From positions 124,001 to 188,000 of the forward strand of contig JBAOIN010000009.1 in NCBI GenBank assembly GCA_037045455.1: a DNA stretch of 64,000 bases, given 5' to 3'. The stretch is from JADKAV01 sp037045455. Its GTDB lineage: Bacteria; Actinomycetota; Actinomycetes; S36-B12; UBA10799. Below, one piece after another: positions 8,741 to 17,898 of the stretch. Positions within the stretch are counted from its first letter, which is position 1; each line of letters begins with the position of its first letter. A program made the position numbers and the translations under genes. Below the pieces are notes generated by a model. The model worked only from the letters and a program-made list of their open reading frames with translations. It was not told where the DNA came from and did not search any database.

Positions 8741-9376
8741 CTATGGGCGGTTACCGGGAGTGTCGGGGATTTGTCGGGGCGTGTTCGCCCGTGTGGCGAG
8801 AAAGCGCTCAGCCAGCGAGCCAGGCACCTCGTCGATCGTGAGGGCGTAGCTGACGTGGTCGCGCCACTGCCCGTCGATATGTAGGTAGCGCTCCCGCAGA
8901 CCCTCGTAGCGGAATTCGAGCTTTTCCACCACCCGGATGCTCGGGGCGTTCTCCGGCCGGATGTTGATCTCGATCCGGTGCAAGCCGGCCCCGAAGCAGT
9001 GGTCGGTAGCCATGGCCACGGCCAGTGGCATGTACCCGTTGCCGGCCACCTCCCGGTCGATCCAATAGCCGATGTGCGCACCCCGCAGCGACCCGAGATG
9101 AACACCACCGACGGTCACCTGTCCGCGGAAGATGCCCTCCACCTCCAGTGCGAATGGCAGCGTCGTTCCAGCCCGGGCGGCCGCGCGCAGACTGCGCACC
9201 ATGCCACGGAACGTGGTGGGCGCATCCGTGGCACCGGGCGGAAGCGTGGCGTCCCAGGGGCGCAACCACTGCGCGTTGCGGGTGCGCACCGACTCCCACG
9301 CCCGCTTGTCACGCAGGCTCAACGGTCGCAGCCGGACCGGGCCGCGCCGCAGGTCGGCCGGCCACAGCGGCGTCAT
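8741..9376 (-). CDS. rimJ: GNAT N-acetyltransferase, RimJ-like
   Basis: This 211-aa GNAT enzyme resembles ribosomal-protein alanine N-acetyltransferases. It begins with a RimJ-type start (LRRGPVRLRPLSLRDKRAW). Further on it shows the acetyl-CoA pyrophosphate loop region (IDREVAGNGYMPLAVAMATD, ~125-145) and RIEINIRPENAPSIRVVEKLEF. Its ATG overlaps the glp stop (ATGA), showing translational coupling. Whether its substrate is a ribosomal protein is not shown. Confidence 0.88.
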   Translation of the reverse strand: MTPLWPADLRRGPVRLRPLSLRDKRAWESVRTRNAQWLRPWDATLPPGATDAPTTFRGMVRSLRAAARAGTTLPFALEVEGIFRGQVTVGGVHLGSLRGAHIGYWIDREVAGNGYMPLAVAMATDHCFGAGLHRIEINIRPENAPSIRVVEKLEFRYEGLRERYLHIDGQWRDHVSYALTIDEVPGSLAERFLATRANTPRQIPDTPGNRP

Positions 9377-10556
9377 GACGTCTCCAGGTGAACGACGGTC
9401 ACGGTCGACCCGGCCTTGAGCTCACGGGAGTCGGGCGGGACCAGGACAAGCGCGTTGGCCCGCACCAACGACTCCACGCCACCGTCCAGCGGTTCGGCGG
9501 TGTCTGCCTCCACGGCCGCTGCCACCATCCGGGTCACGCCCACGCTGCCGGTCACCGGCGCGGACAACGTCACTTGCCGACGGGAGCCGAACACGTCCGC
9601 GTGACCCATCAGCCGGCGCACCACTGGCCGCACGAACAACTCGAAACCAACGAAGGCGGCCATGGGTTCGCCCGGTAGCGCCAGCAGCGGCACGTTGCTG
9701 GCACCCAGCGACCCCATGCCCTGCACGCGGCCCGGATCCAGCGCAACCCACGCAAAATCCACGGTCCCCATGGTGGCCAGTACGGGCCGCAGCACGTCAT
9801 CTGGATCGCTGCCAATGCCGCCCGTGGTGACGACCATGTCCGCCCGGCCGAGTTGATCGTCGAGGATCTTGCGCAACAACACGGGGTCGTCGTCGACCGG
9901 ACCGACCCGGTAGCTCAATGCACCCGACTCGACAACGGCACAGGCCATCGAAACCCCGTTGACGTCGGGCTTGCTGGCTCCCGCGCCCGTAGTGCGCATC
10001 CGAGAGGTGTCGTACAACTCGGTGCCAGTGGTGATGATGGCCACCCGCGGCCGCGGGTACGCAGGCACCTTGCCGACCCCGATTGCAGCCAGCAGCGCGA
10101 TTTCCCGGGAGCCGAGCACCTGCCCCACCGTGAGCAGGGTCGTGCCGGCCTTGACCTGGCTGCCTGCCAAAAGGACGTTCTCACCGCGTCCGACCGCCCG
10201 GCCGACCCGCAACACCGGCGCCCCGCGGTCGGTGTATTCCGCCGGCAGCACGCAGTCGGCGCCGTACGGAACAGGCATCCCGGCGACTACGGCAACCACG
10301 CATCCTGGGGCCAAGCGCGGATCCTGGCGGCAGTTCCCGCATCGCCAGGACTGAGCGCGGGAGAAGCCATCGCGATGTCGCCTGCCCGTGCCGCATACCC
10401 CGAGACCGCACTGGTGTGGAACGCCGGGACGTCCGCTGGCGCGGTCACGTCCACGGCCAGCACGCAGCCGTTGGCGTCCAGCAGGGGCAGGGCCAGCGGC
10501 TCCAAGGGTCTGACCCTGCTCATCACCAGTTGCAGGTGTTCGGCGAGGCTGCGCAT
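9373..10556 (-). pseudogene. glp: Molybdopterin molybdenumtransferase (MoeA/Glp), frameshifted
   Basis: MoeA/Glp inserts molybdenum into adenylylated molybdopterin; the GlpR-linked actinobacterial copy may also act in cell division. The first ~80 residues (from ATG 10556, with DVPAFHTSAVSGYAAR) are in one frame. The remaining ~310, with TGTELYDTS, TTGGIGSDPDDVL and LPGEPMAAFVGFELFV, are in another. Adding one G in the GG of AGGATCC (plus strand ~10319-10325) would join them as AARDPRLAPGC, so a single lost base explains the break. The rest is intact, so a sequencing or consensus error is as likely as real loss. It overlaps galU (TGATG) and rimJ (ATGA). Confidence 0.85.
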
Positions 10557-11467
10557 CAGTCGTCCGGAAACTCCTCGGAGGCCACGAACTCGCGCAGCCA
10601 GGCCCGGAAGTCCGGGCCGAGATCCTCCCGGCCACTGGCCAGCCGCACGGTGGCCTGCAGGTAGGACTGCTTGTCGCCGGTGTCGTAGCGCCGGCCCCGG
10701 AACACCAAGCCGAACACCTGGCCGCCCTGGTCGGCGGGCATGCCCGCCAGCGCCTGCAAAGCATCGGTGAGCTGGATCTCGTCGCCGCGACCGGGTGCGG
10801 TGCTGCGCAGCACCTCGAACACCGCCGGGTCCAGCACGTACCGCCCGATAACCGCGAGATTCGAGGGTGCAGCATCCGCGTCCGGCTTCTCAACCAGATC
10901 GGTCACGCGCACTGCGTCGCTGCCCTCGATCGGTTCCACAGCCGCGCAGCCGTACAGATGGATCTGGCTGTGCGGCACTTCCATCAGACACAGGACGCTG
11001 CCGCCGAACTCGGCCCGGATCTGCGCCATGCGCTCCAGAACCGGATTGCGCTCGTCGATGATGTCGTCGCCCAGCAGGACCGCGAACGGCTCGTTCCCCA
11101 CGTGCATGTCCGCGCACAGCACGGCGTGGCCCAAGCCGCGCGCCTCTCCCTGCCGCACGTAGTGGACCTTCGCGAGGTCGGAGGCTTCCCGCACCGCAGC
11201 TAATCGTTCGGTGTCGTTCTTCTTCGACAGCGTGCTTTCCAGCATCGGTGCCCGGTCGAAGTGGTCCTCCAGCGAGGTCTTGTTGCGCCCGGTGATGATC
11301 AGGACGTCATCCAGCCCGGCCGTCACCGCCTCCTCGACCACGTACTGGATCGCCGGCCGGTCCACGACCGGCAGCATCTCCTTAGGCGTGGCTTTGGTAG
11401 CCGGCAGGAACCGGGTGCCGAGGCCGGCCGCCGGGATCACCGCCTTGGTCAGGCGTGCTCGTGACAT
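10556..11467 (-). CDS. galU: UTP--glucose-1-phosphate uridylyltransferase
   Basis: GalU makes UDP-glucose from UTP and glucose-1-phosphate. The 303-aa product has the nucleotidyltransferase signature AAGLGTRFLPATKATPKEML (residues ~11-30), GQGxG-type GEARGLGHAVLCA and LLGDDIIDE. The frame extends upstream, but ATG 11467 gives the standard start (MSRARLTKAVIPAAG). It heads the operon with glp, rimJ and sepX. Confidence 0.95.
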   Translation of the reverse strand: MSRARLTKAVIPAAGLGTRFLPATKATPKEMLPVVDRPAIQYVVEEAVTAGLDDVLIITGRNKTSLEDHFDRAPMLESTLSKKNDTERLAAVREASDLAKVHYVRQGEARGLGHAVLCADMHVGNEPFAVLLGDDIIDERNPVLERMAQIRAEFGGSVLCLMEVPHSQIHLYGCAAVEPIEGSDAVRVTDLVEKPDADAAPSNLAVIGRYVLDPAVFEVLRSTAPGRGDEIQLTDALQALAGMPADQGGQVFGLVFRGRRYDTGDKQSYLQATVRLASGREDLGPDFRAWLREFVASEEFPDD

Positions 11468-11506
11468 ACCCCGACTGTATTGGGCGCGCGGTGCCGTTCG
11501 CGCCAT

Positions 11507-11590
11507 GCGGTTTTGTTGCGAAGTCGGCCTGAATGTCGCGTTGTTGGTGCGACACGCCGGGCGGAATCCCAACAACGCGACAAAACCCGC
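11507..11590. repeat. Dispersed palindromic repeat, family B, copy 1
   Basis: The outer arms GCGGTTTTGTTGCG (11507-11520) and CGCGACAAAACCCGC (11576-11590) are near-perfect inverted repeats. An inner pair, GTCGCGTTGTTGG near 11535 and its complement ending near 11581, offers an alternative fold. Homologous elements lie at 44691-44767 and 49140-49182. It sits between the galU start and the ABC permease stop. Confidence 0.85.
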
Positions 11591-11599
11591 AGCGGCGGA

Positions 11600-12328
11600 T
11601 CAGGCGTCGCGGCGCATCAGCAGCGCGAAACTCAGTAGCAACAACCCGACCATCCACGCCGCCCAGACGCCGGCACCCAGCAGCGCGTCGGAACCGGCGC
11701 TGAACCAGTTGGTCATGGCCGTGATCGGGAAGAGTTTCGGAACCCACTCGTAGCGGCTGGCGATCAGCGGCAGCAGGATCAGCTCCAGCATGAACAGCAG
11801 CAGCGGACCCACGATCCCCAATGGGTGGCTGCGGGCGATCACGGTGAAACTGAAAGCCAGCACGGCGAATGTGGTCGCGAACACCACCAGATGCCAGGCA
11901 AGGGAACTCCAGGCGAGGTCTCCAGGTGACGTCTTGCCCGACCCGGCCATGATCGCGTAAGCCAGCCCGGCGCCCAGGGCGGTCACCAGAAAGACCAGCA
12001 GCAAAGTCACGAAGAGTTTGACGAAGAACACCCCAGCCCGGCGTGGGAAGGCGGTCAGCGTCAGCCGGATCGTGCCATAGCGATATTCGTGCCCAAAGGC
12101 CATCGCCGCCAGCGACGACAGCAGGACGAGCACGATCGGGTTGTTGATGACCGCGGTCTCCAGTGTGTTGCTCAGGGGCAGGTCCAGCGGGTCGCCGGTT
12201 TCGGCCGAGACGGCCACGGTGGCGATGAAGGCGAAGAACCCCACGCCCAGAATCGTGAAGATCGAGGTGATCCAGGTTGTGCGGATCGACTTCGCCCGAC
12301 GCCACTCGAAGGCCAGCAACTCACTCAT
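11600..12328 (-). CDS. ABC-2 type transporter permease
   Basis: This 242-aa integral membrane protein has about six hydrophobic segments, for example VGFFAFIATVAVSA, FVTLLLVFLVTALGAGLAYA and LGIVGPLLLFMLELILLPLI. It also has the ABC-2 feature of a conserved N-terminal SELLAFEWRRAKSIR cytoplasmic segment. It is translationally coupled (ATGA) to the ATPase gene upstream, forming an exporter or efflux pair. The substrate is unknown. The pair sits between galU and the FmdB gene. Confidence 0.88.
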   Translation of the reverse strand: MSELLAFEWRRAKSIRTTWITSIFTILGVGFFAFIATVAVSAETGDPLDLPLSNTLETAVINNPIVLVLLSSLAAMAFGHEYRYGTIRLTLTAFPRRAGVFFVKLFVTLLLVFLVTALGAGLAYAIMAGSGKTSPGDLAWSSLAWHLVVFATTFAVLAFSFTVIARSHPLGIVGPLLLFMLELILLPLIASRYEWVPKLFPITAMTNWFSAGSDALLGAGVWAAWMVGLLLLSFALLMRRDA

Positions 12329-13240
12329 CGGGCACCTCCCACCGCGAAGTCCTGGCCCTCCCGGGTCAGTTCCAGGAACGCCTGTTCCAGGCTCGCCGTC
12401 CGCAATGTCAACTCCTGAATGCCGATTCCGTGCCGGAACGCGATGTCGCCGACCTGATCGGTGGTCACCCCCTTGACGGACAAGCCCGCTGCGTCCACGG
12501 CCACCGACTGCTCGCCGACCTCGGACACCAGCGCCGCGTGCAAGGCGGGCGAATCCGTCGACCGAACGAAGACGTCGTTGCTCGTGGCCCGGGTGCGGAA
12601 CTCGTCCATCGACTCGTCGGCGATCAACTGCCCGCGGGTGATCACGACGACGTGGTCGGCCATGATCTCCATCTCGCTGAGCAGGTGGCTGGAGACGAAC
12701 ACGGACCGCCCCTGCGCCGCATAGTGCTTGAGGTAGTCGCGCAGCCAGTGGATCGACTGCGGGTCCAGCCCGTTCGCCGGCTCGTCGAGCAGCAGCACGG
12801 CCGGTTCGGCCAGGATCGCGGTCGCCAGTCCGAGCCGCTGACCCATGCCCAGGCTGAACCCCTTCGGCCGCTTCTTGGCCACCGAGTCCAGCCCCATCAA
12901 CGAGATCACCTCGTCCACCCGCTTCTTGTTGGTGCGGCTGGCAGCAGCAAGCATCCGCAAATGGTTGCGGGCGCTGCGGTTGGGGTGGAAGAACTTCGCG
13001 TCCAGGTGGGCGCCGACCACATTGGGCGCATGCGGATAGAGATCCAGGGGCTTGCCGTCCCACAGCGTCACCCCGCGGCCGCGGTCCAGGCCCGAGCATC
13101 AGGCGCATGGTGGTCGATTTGCCGGAGCCGTTGGGCCCCAGAAATCCGGTCACCTGCCCCGGTTTGACCTGGAATGACAGGTCGTCCACGGCCACGGTTT
13201 TGCCGTAGGCCTTGTGCAGATTGGAAGCGGTCACAATCAC
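12325..13240 (-). pseudogene. ABC transporter ATP-binding protein, frameshifted
   Basis: The ATPase partner of the ABC-2 permease. The start (MIVTASNLHKAYGKTVAVDD) and Walker A (GFLGPNGSGKSTTMRLML) are in one frame. The rest, with FSLGMGQRLGLA (signature), ILAEPAVLLLDEPANGLDP (Walker B) and SSHLLSEMEIMADHV, is in another. The break is an extra G in a GGG (plus-strand CCC at 13091-13093). Removing one G restores LMLGLDRGRGVTLWDG, which fits the family. This is probably one functional gene of ~304 aa with a single-base insertion in this sequence. Confidence 0.87.
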
Positions 13241-13299
13241 GAACCGACCGTAACCCAGGGTCGCTGCGTGCCGGTGTAGCCGCCTGCGAAAATGGAGCG

Positions 13300-13578
13300 G
13301 TGCCCACCTACATGTACAAGTGCGCCGACTGCGGCCATCGGTTCGAGGACGTGCAGGGGTTCCACGACGATCCGCACGACACCTGCCCGGATTGCGGCGG
13401 TCAGGTCCGCCGGGTGATCGGCAACGTCGGAGTGACGTTCAAAGGCTCGGGTTTCTATCGCACTGACTCCCGGGATACGAAGAAGAAGTCGTCCACACCG
13501 AAGACCGAAACCAAGTCCGAAACACCCGCCAAGAAGACCGAGCCCGCCCCGGCCAAGAAGGACACCAAGCCCACATGA
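13300..13578 (+). CDS. FmdB-family zinc-ribbon protein
   Basis: This small protein (92 aa) starts at GTG 13300 with the family opening PTYMYKCADCGHRFE. Two CxxC pairs (CADC, residues ~8-11, and CPDC, ~28-31) form the zinc ribbon typical of FmdB regulatory-type proteins. The last ~40 residues are a Lys/Thr/Pro/Glu-rich tail that should be disordered. In mycobacteria this gene lies between galU and mscL regions; here the ABC pair separates it from galU. Its function is not established. Confidence 0.88.
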   Translation: MPTYMYKCADCGHRFEDVQGFHDDPHDTCPDCGGQVRRVIGNVGVTFKGSGFYRTDSRDTKKKSSTPKTETKSETPAKKTEPAPAKKDTKPT

Positions 13579-13627
13579 CCTGTGGACGAATCGCTGCCCG
13601 AATCTCACACCCGCCTACGGTCGGACC

Positions 13628-14212
13628 ATGGTGATCTCGACCTGGTCCCTGCAACGCAAGTGGCAGCGGCTGCAGCGGCCCGTGGCGCTGATCTTGCTGA
13701 CCAGCGCCGCCCTGATGTTGTGGGGACGCAGCCACTCGACCACCCCCACCGAGCCCACCCTTGTGGCAGCCCACGACGTTCCCGCCGGCCAAGTCCTGGG
13801 CGCCGAAGATGTCACCGTGACGGACTGGCCTGCTTCCGTGCGGCCCGCCTCGGCGCTGGCCGCCCCCGATGCGGTCGTCGGCCGCCGCACGATTGCCGCG
13901 GTGGCAGCGGGTGAGCCGATCAGCCAACTGCGGGTCGTCGGCCCATCCGCCCTGGCCGGCACCGGTGATGGGCAAGTCGCGATCCTGCTGCCCCAGGATC
14001 CCTTGGCGAAGGCCGGGATGCTGCGCTCTGGCGACCACGTCGACGTCGTGGGCCTCGACGGTAACACCGCCCGCACGCTCGTTTCGGCAGCGCCCGTCCT
14101 GACTGTGACGGAGGAATCCGGTCTGCTGATCGCGGTCCCGTCCGATAGCGCCGCGCTGGTGGCCCAGGCGGCCGGGACGGGCTCCGTGGCCGCAGTGCTT
14201 CGCAGCGACTGA
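13628..14212 (+). CDS. SAF-domain (CpaB/RcpC-like) membrane-anchored protein
   Basis: This 194-aa protein has one N-terminal membrane segment (VALILLTSAALMLWG, ~19-33). It then has a SAF domain: LVAAHDVPAGQVLGAEDVTVTDWP and VVGRRTIAAVAAGEPI. The C-terminal region (VAILLPQDPLAKAGMLRSGDHVDVVG) resembles RcpC/CpaB of Flp pilus assembly. No pilus genes are nearby, so a pilus role is only an inference. It lies 49 bp after the FmdB gene, a pairing common in actinobacteria. Confidence 0.8.
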   Translation: MVISTWSLQRKWQRLQRPVALILLTSAALMLWGRSHSTTPTEPTLVAAHDVPAGQVLGAEDVTVTDWPASVRPASALAAPDAVVGRRTIAAVAAGEPISQLRVVGPSALAGTGDGQVAILLPQDPLAKAGMLRSGDHVDVVGLDGNTARTLVSAAPVLTVTEESGLLIAVPSDSAALVAQAAGTGSVAAVLRSD

Positions 14213-14233
14213 GATCGCCGTAGTCTGAACCGC

Positions 14234-14770
14234 ATGTCCTCGACGAACGCACTGTTACGCGAGCAGATCGGCCACGAGTTCACTGCCTCACAGCAGTACG
14301 CCGCCTTCGCGGTCTGGTTCGACCAGCAGGCGCTCCCGCAGATGGCCGGACGCTTCTACCAGCAGTCCCTCGAGGAGCGCAACCACGCGATGATGATCGT
14401 GCAGTACCTCATGGACCGCGGCACGGACGTCACCATTCCGGCCATCCCGGCCCTGTCCGACGTGCCCACAGGCGTCACCGAGATCCTCAAGCGGGCCGTG
14501 GCCCAGGAGCAGGAGGTCACCGCCCAGTTCGAGCGGATCGTGGCCGCCGCCCGGGCCGACGGCGACTATCTGGCAGAACAGTTCACCCACTGGTTCCTCA
14601 AGGAACAGGTCGAGGAGGTCTCCTCGATGTCGACGCTTCTGCAAGTCGCTCAGCGCGTGGGCGACAACCTCATGCTGCTCGAGGACTACCTGGCCCGGGA
14701 AGGTGCCGCCGAGGGTCCCGACCCCACAGCCCCGCATGCCGCCGGGGGCGCGGCGCAGTTGGGCGTTTAG
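14234..14770 (+). CDS. Ferritin (non-haem, iron storage)
   Basis: This is a four-helix ferritin-like protein of 178 aa. The ferroxidase ligands are visible at E15 (GHEFTASQQY) and E48/H51 (LEERNHAMM), with further acidic residues in QEQEVTAQF and KEQVEEV. It should oxidise and store Fe(II) in a cytoplasmic cage. The C-terminal ~20 residues are Ala/Gly/Pro-rich. No iron-responsive site was recognised upstream. Confidence 0.92.
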   Translation: MSSTNALLREQIGHEFTASQQYAAFAVWFDQQALPQMAGRFYQQSLEERNHAMMIVQYLMDRGTDVTIPAIPALSDVPTGVTEILKRAVAQEQEVTAQFERIVAAARADGDYLAEQFTHWFLKEQVEEVSSMSTLLQVAQRVGDNLMLLEDYLAREGAAEGPDPTAPHAAGGAAQLGV

Positions 14771-14783
14771 CTCGACCCCGATC

Positions 14784-14806
14784 CGGAACGGCCGATCCGT
14801 GAGCAC
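14784..14806 (+). repeat. Fragment of family A repeat
   Basis: The stretch CGGAACGGCCGATCCGTGAG plus the next bases matches the left flank and arm of the family A copy at 52113-52135. The rest of the element is not conserved here. A weak hairpin (CCGGAACGG near 14783 with CCGTCCGG near 14825) could end ferritin transcription. Confidence 0.5.
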
Positions 14807-14851
14807 AAGTTCGCCCACACGTCCCGTCCGGAGTCAGGTCGCTGCCAGTGG

Positions 14852-14977
14852 CTAGTCCCGGTCGTGGTGCGGTGGACGCTCCGCCAGCAACTCCGCGTCG
14901 CGGCTGCCGTGACCACCGGCTTCGTCGCCGGTGATCTGCGGGTCGAGGTCGACGTCGAGGTCCAGCTTGCGGGGCAC
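14852..14977 (-). CDS. Possible small acidic protein (41 aa)
   Basis: A short open frame starts at GTG 14977 (VPRKLDLDVDLDPQ) and stops at 14852. It lies antisense between ferritin and the M14 peptidase. GGAGG precedes the start but only about one base away, which is too close for good initiation. The composition (alternating Leu/Asp, then acidic and His-rich) is plausible for a small protein but no family is recognised. This is the only coding candidate in the 244-bp gap. Confidence 0.3.
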   Translation of the reverse strand: MPRKLDLDVDLDPQITGDEAGGHGSRDAELLAERPPHHDRD

Positions 14978-15014
14978 CCCTCCAGCGTAACGGCTGACTG
15001 TTTACCCTCGAAGG

Positions 15015-15851
15015 GTGCGCAAACCCCTCGTCGGCGCTCTGATCGCTGCGCTTCTCATGCCGGTGGTCCCGGCGTGGGCTGCCGACGACGACCCGCTTCC
15101 TGCACGGCTGGTGATGGGGCATTCCCGCAAGGGGGTGCCGATCGTGGCGAAGCGGCAGGGACCCGCCGACGCCGAACGGGTCCTGCTGGTCCTGGGCCAG
15201 ATGCACGGCGACGAGCCCTACGGCCGCTACGTGGTCGACAAGTTGCGCAAGCTCACACCGCGCAAGAACACCGCCATCTGGACGGTCCGCACCCTCAACC
15301 CCGACGGTGCCGCATTCCACCAGCGCCGCAACGCACGTGGTGTGGACCTCAACCGCAACTTCCCGGACGGGTGGCTGCCCGGCCGGCAGGGTTCGCTGTA
15401 CTACTCCGGCCCGAACGCGGCCAGCGAACCTGAGACCCGCGCCTTCATGGCTGGGATCCAGAAGATCGCGCCGGACGCGATCGTCTCCTACCACCAGCGC
15501 GCCAACCTCATCGACCGCGGGCGCGCGAAGAAGACGCGCAAGTGGGTGTACCGGTTGAGCCGGGATCTGCACCTACCCGTCCGCCGGATCTCCTGCGTGA
15601 CGCCGTGCGCAGGAACCATGACCGGCTGGTTCAACAACTCGTTCCCGGGCTGGGCCCTGACCGTCGAGTTGCCACCGCGGATCTCGTCGGCCCGGCAGAA
15701 GTCGATGGCCCGAGCGATGGTCCGCCTGGTTCCCGACCTGAAGGCCACGGCCGACCGCTCTGCAGCCAAGCCCGACCCCGACGCCCACCCCGACGGTGAC
15801 CTCCGACTCCGACGCCGACCGAAGCCTCCCCCAGCCCCAGTCCCTGAATAG
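15015..15851 (+). CDS. Secreted M14-family zinc carboxypeptidase
   Basis: A signal peptide (MRKPLVGALIAALLMPVVPAWA) exports this 278-aa protein. The metal site of M14 peptidases is visible: HxxE in GQMHGDEPYG, the third His in IVSYHQRA and the catalytic Glu in LTVELPP. DLNRNFPDGW is the substrate-binding Arg/Asn motif. The short single-domain form resembles murein peptide amidases, so cell-wall peptide cleavage is a reasonable inference. The C terminus is Pro/Arg-rich. GTG start, with CGAAGG just before it. Confidence 0.85.
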   Translation: MRKPLVGALIAALLMPVVPAWAADDDPLPARLVMGHSRKGVPIVAKRQGPADAERVLLVLGQMHGDEPYGRYVVDKLRKLTPRKNTAIWTVRTLNPDGAAFHQRRNARGVDLNRNFPDGWLPGRQGSLYYSGPNAASEPETRAFMAGIQKIAPDAIVSYHQRANLIDRGRAKKTRKWVYRLSRDLHLPVRRISCVTPCAGTMTGWFNNSFPGWALTVELPPRISSARQKSMARAMVRLVPDLKATADRSAAKPDPDAHPDGDLRLRRRPKPPPAPVPE

Positions 15852-15912
15852 GCGCCGGTTTGGGCCAATTGCGCCAGTTCGGAGTTGTCGCAATTGCACC
15901 AAATGGTCGCCT
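15852..15912. repeat. Imperfect palindrome after the M14 peptidase gene
   Basis: The left arm 15852-15876 (GGCGCCGGTTTGGGCCAATT...) and right arm 15888-15912 are inverted repeats with a few mismatches. They centre on CAATTGCG/CGCAATTG and have an 11-nt loop. It begins directly at the stop codon of the peptidase gene and precedes a separate classic terminator. No second copy was seen in the window. Confidence 0.6.
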
Positions 15913-15931
15913 CTAGCGCCGAAGACATGCG

Positions 15932-15964
15932 AAAGCCCCCGGCAACCTGCACCGGGGGCTTTCG
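15932..15964. terminator. Strong hairpin terminator between convergent genes
   Basis: GAAAGCCCCCGG (15932-15943) and CCGGGGGCTTTC (15953-15964) form a perfect 12-bp stem with a 9-nt loop. It can serve both the M14 peptidase on the plus strand and the oxygenase-like gene on the minus strand. Confidence 0.85.
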
Positions 15965-15969
15965 AGCGA

Positions 15970-16739
15970 TCAGGCCTCGGACTTGACCGCCGTCGGGTCG
16001 TAGCCGTAGTAGGCGGTCCGGGCGTCGCGGCGCTCGTGGGCCTCGAGCTCGGCCTCCTTGGCGAACTCGTCGTCGAGCTCGATGTCGTTGACCTCGAAGC
16101 GGGGGTTGTTCTCCCACATCCACTTCTCCAGCTCCGGGCCGGACTCATACGAGGTGATCAGGCAGTAGCGGGGCTCGTCGCCGTGGTGCCACACCGAGTG
16201 CCACAGGCGCTCGGAGTCGACAACCACCTGGGCGCCGGCGCGGCAGCGCGGATCCGCACCTCGGTGGCTCGGGTCGTTGATGTCCTCGCGGAGCACCATG
16301 TAGGTGTCCTTGTCGTCGGTCAGCTGCATGAAGCAGCGCACGACGTAGCCCTCGCCGTCGGGGTTGAGGCGGTTGTTGTCGTCCTGGTGGGAGTTGTAGA
16401 GCGCGTCGGCGTACGAGTTCGGCTGCAGCTCGATGATGCGGCAGCGGCCGATGTTGGCGCCGTTCTCCTTGGCGCGCGGCGACCAGCGTCGGGGACTTCT
16501 CGACCTGGCTGTCGATCCACACGCCGTCCTTGTCGGGCTTCGGCGGGTCGAAGTGCCAGAAGCCGTTGCACTCGATCTCGCCCGTAGGCGCTGGCCAGCG
16601 GGGCGAAGCGGGTGTCGCCGCTGGACTTCCAGTCGACGTACTCCAGGGACAGCCACTCTTGCGGGTCGACCGGCTTGCCGTACGCGTCGAGAACCGCGTA
16701 GCCGGTCTCCTCGAGCATGGGGAGTTTGTAGTGGGCCAT
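15970..16739 (-). pseudogene. Oxygenase-like protein with HxD...H motif, two frameshifts
   Basis: Three frames together give one protein of ~254 aa starting MAHYKLPMLEETGYAVLDAY. The breaks are near 16582 (an extra G in GGG; removal restores SAYGEIECNGFW) and near 16480 (within GCCGCGCGCC). The C-terminal half contains NSHQDDNNRLNPDGEGY and DSERLWHSVWHHGDEPRYCL, a possible H-x-D...H iron site as in Fe(II)/2-oxoglutarate oxygenases. That assignment is tentative and I do not recognise a named family. Both breaks look like single-base errors in G/C runs rather than decay. Confidence 0.55.
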
Positions 16740-16919
16740 AGGACCTCCAAGACCATCTCAGCAGGCCGCCCGGGGTATGCGGCCTCTAGAGCATCATCCC
16801 AGACCAGCAGTGCGACCAATCGTGTTGTTGGTCACATGTCGCACATTTCTGCGACCGATACGGATGATTTCGCTACGTTTCGGGTGCGAAACCCCGCGCG
16901 CCGCGGGCATAGTGGCGGC

Positions 16920-17885
16920 ATGCCCCTGTCCGCCGTCCCCGAGGTGCAGACCGTGACGATTCACGGTCACCGCCGCGCTTTCGTCCGGGTCGGCAGAGGT
17001 CCGGCCGTCGTGCTGCTGCACGGGGTCGGCCATGATCACCGCACGTGGCTGCCGGTCTTGCGGCCCTTGAGCCGCCACTTCACGGTGATCGCGCCGGACC
17101 TGCTGGGCCACGGTTCGTCCGACGCCCCCCGCGCCGACTACAGCATCGGCGGCTACGCCAACGGCGTGCGGGATCTGCTTGCCATCAACGGCATCCAGTC
17201 GGCCACGGTGATCGGCAACAGCCTCGGTGGCGGCATCGCGATGCAGTTCGCCTACCAGTTCCCACAGTGGACCGAACGCCTGGTGCTCGTGGGATCCGGC
17301 GGTCTAGGCCGCAGCGTGAGCCCCTTGTTGCGCGCGCTCACGATGCCGGGCGGGAATATCGCCCTCAAGACCGTGACGCTGCCACCAGTGCGCATCCCCG
17401 CCGCCGCGCTGATGCGCCGCCTGCACGACGCCGGCATCCGCGGAACCACGGACTTCAAAGGTCTGGCCGAGGTGTACGACGCCCTCGGGAACACGCCGCG
17501 CCGGCGCGCCTTCCACCATGTGCTGCAGGCGGCCGTCGACTGGCGCGGACAGGTGATCACCATGCTGGACCGCGCATATCTCGCCGAATCCATGCCCTGC
17601 ATGGTGATCTGGGGCGAGCAGGATTCGGTGATCCCGGTCAAACACGCCTATGCGGCCCACGCCGTCCTGCCTGGTTCGCAACTAGAGGTCATCCCGCACG
17701 CCGGGCACTTCCCGCAGGAGGACGACCCCGAGCATTTCGCGAGTGCGGTCATCGACTTCATCCTGGACACCAAGCCGGCCAAGTACGAGGGCCGCAAGTG
17801 GGCGCGGGCTCTGGCCGAAGGGCCGCGGCCGCGCAAGTTCTGGGCCAGGCAACGGCCGCCCCAGGTGGACAGTGAACTCGGCTGA
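16920..17885 (+). CDS. Alpha/beta-fold hydrolase
   Basis: This 321-aa hydrolase has the nucleophile elbow GNSLGGG (Ser ~102), oxyanion region LLHGVGHDHRTW, acid GEQDSVIP and His HAGHFPQED. It has a small cap domain in between. ATG 16920 is chosen because the upstream in-frame region overlaps the divergent neighbour. The Lys/Arg-rich C-terminal tail (KPAKYEGRKWARALAEGPRP) is typical of a mycobacterial-type hydrolase group. The substrate is unknown. Confidence 0.85.
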   Translation: MPLSAVPEVQTVTIHGHRRAFVRVGRGPAVVLLHGVGHDHRTWLPVLRPLSRHFTVIAPDLLGHGSSDAPRADYSIGGYANGVRDLLAINGIQSATVIGNSLGGGIAMQFAYQFPQWTERLVLVGSGGLGRSVSPLLRALTMPGGNIALKTVTLPPVRIPAAALMRRLHDAGIRGTTDFKGLAEVYDALGNTPRRRAFHHVLQAAVDWRGQVITMLDRAYLAESMPCMVIWGEQDSVIPVKHAYAAHAVLPGSQLEVIPHAGHFPQEDDPEHFASAVIDFILDTKPAKYEGRKWARALAEGPRPRKFWARQRPPQVDSELG

Positions 17886-17898
17886 TCCGCTGGCGGTC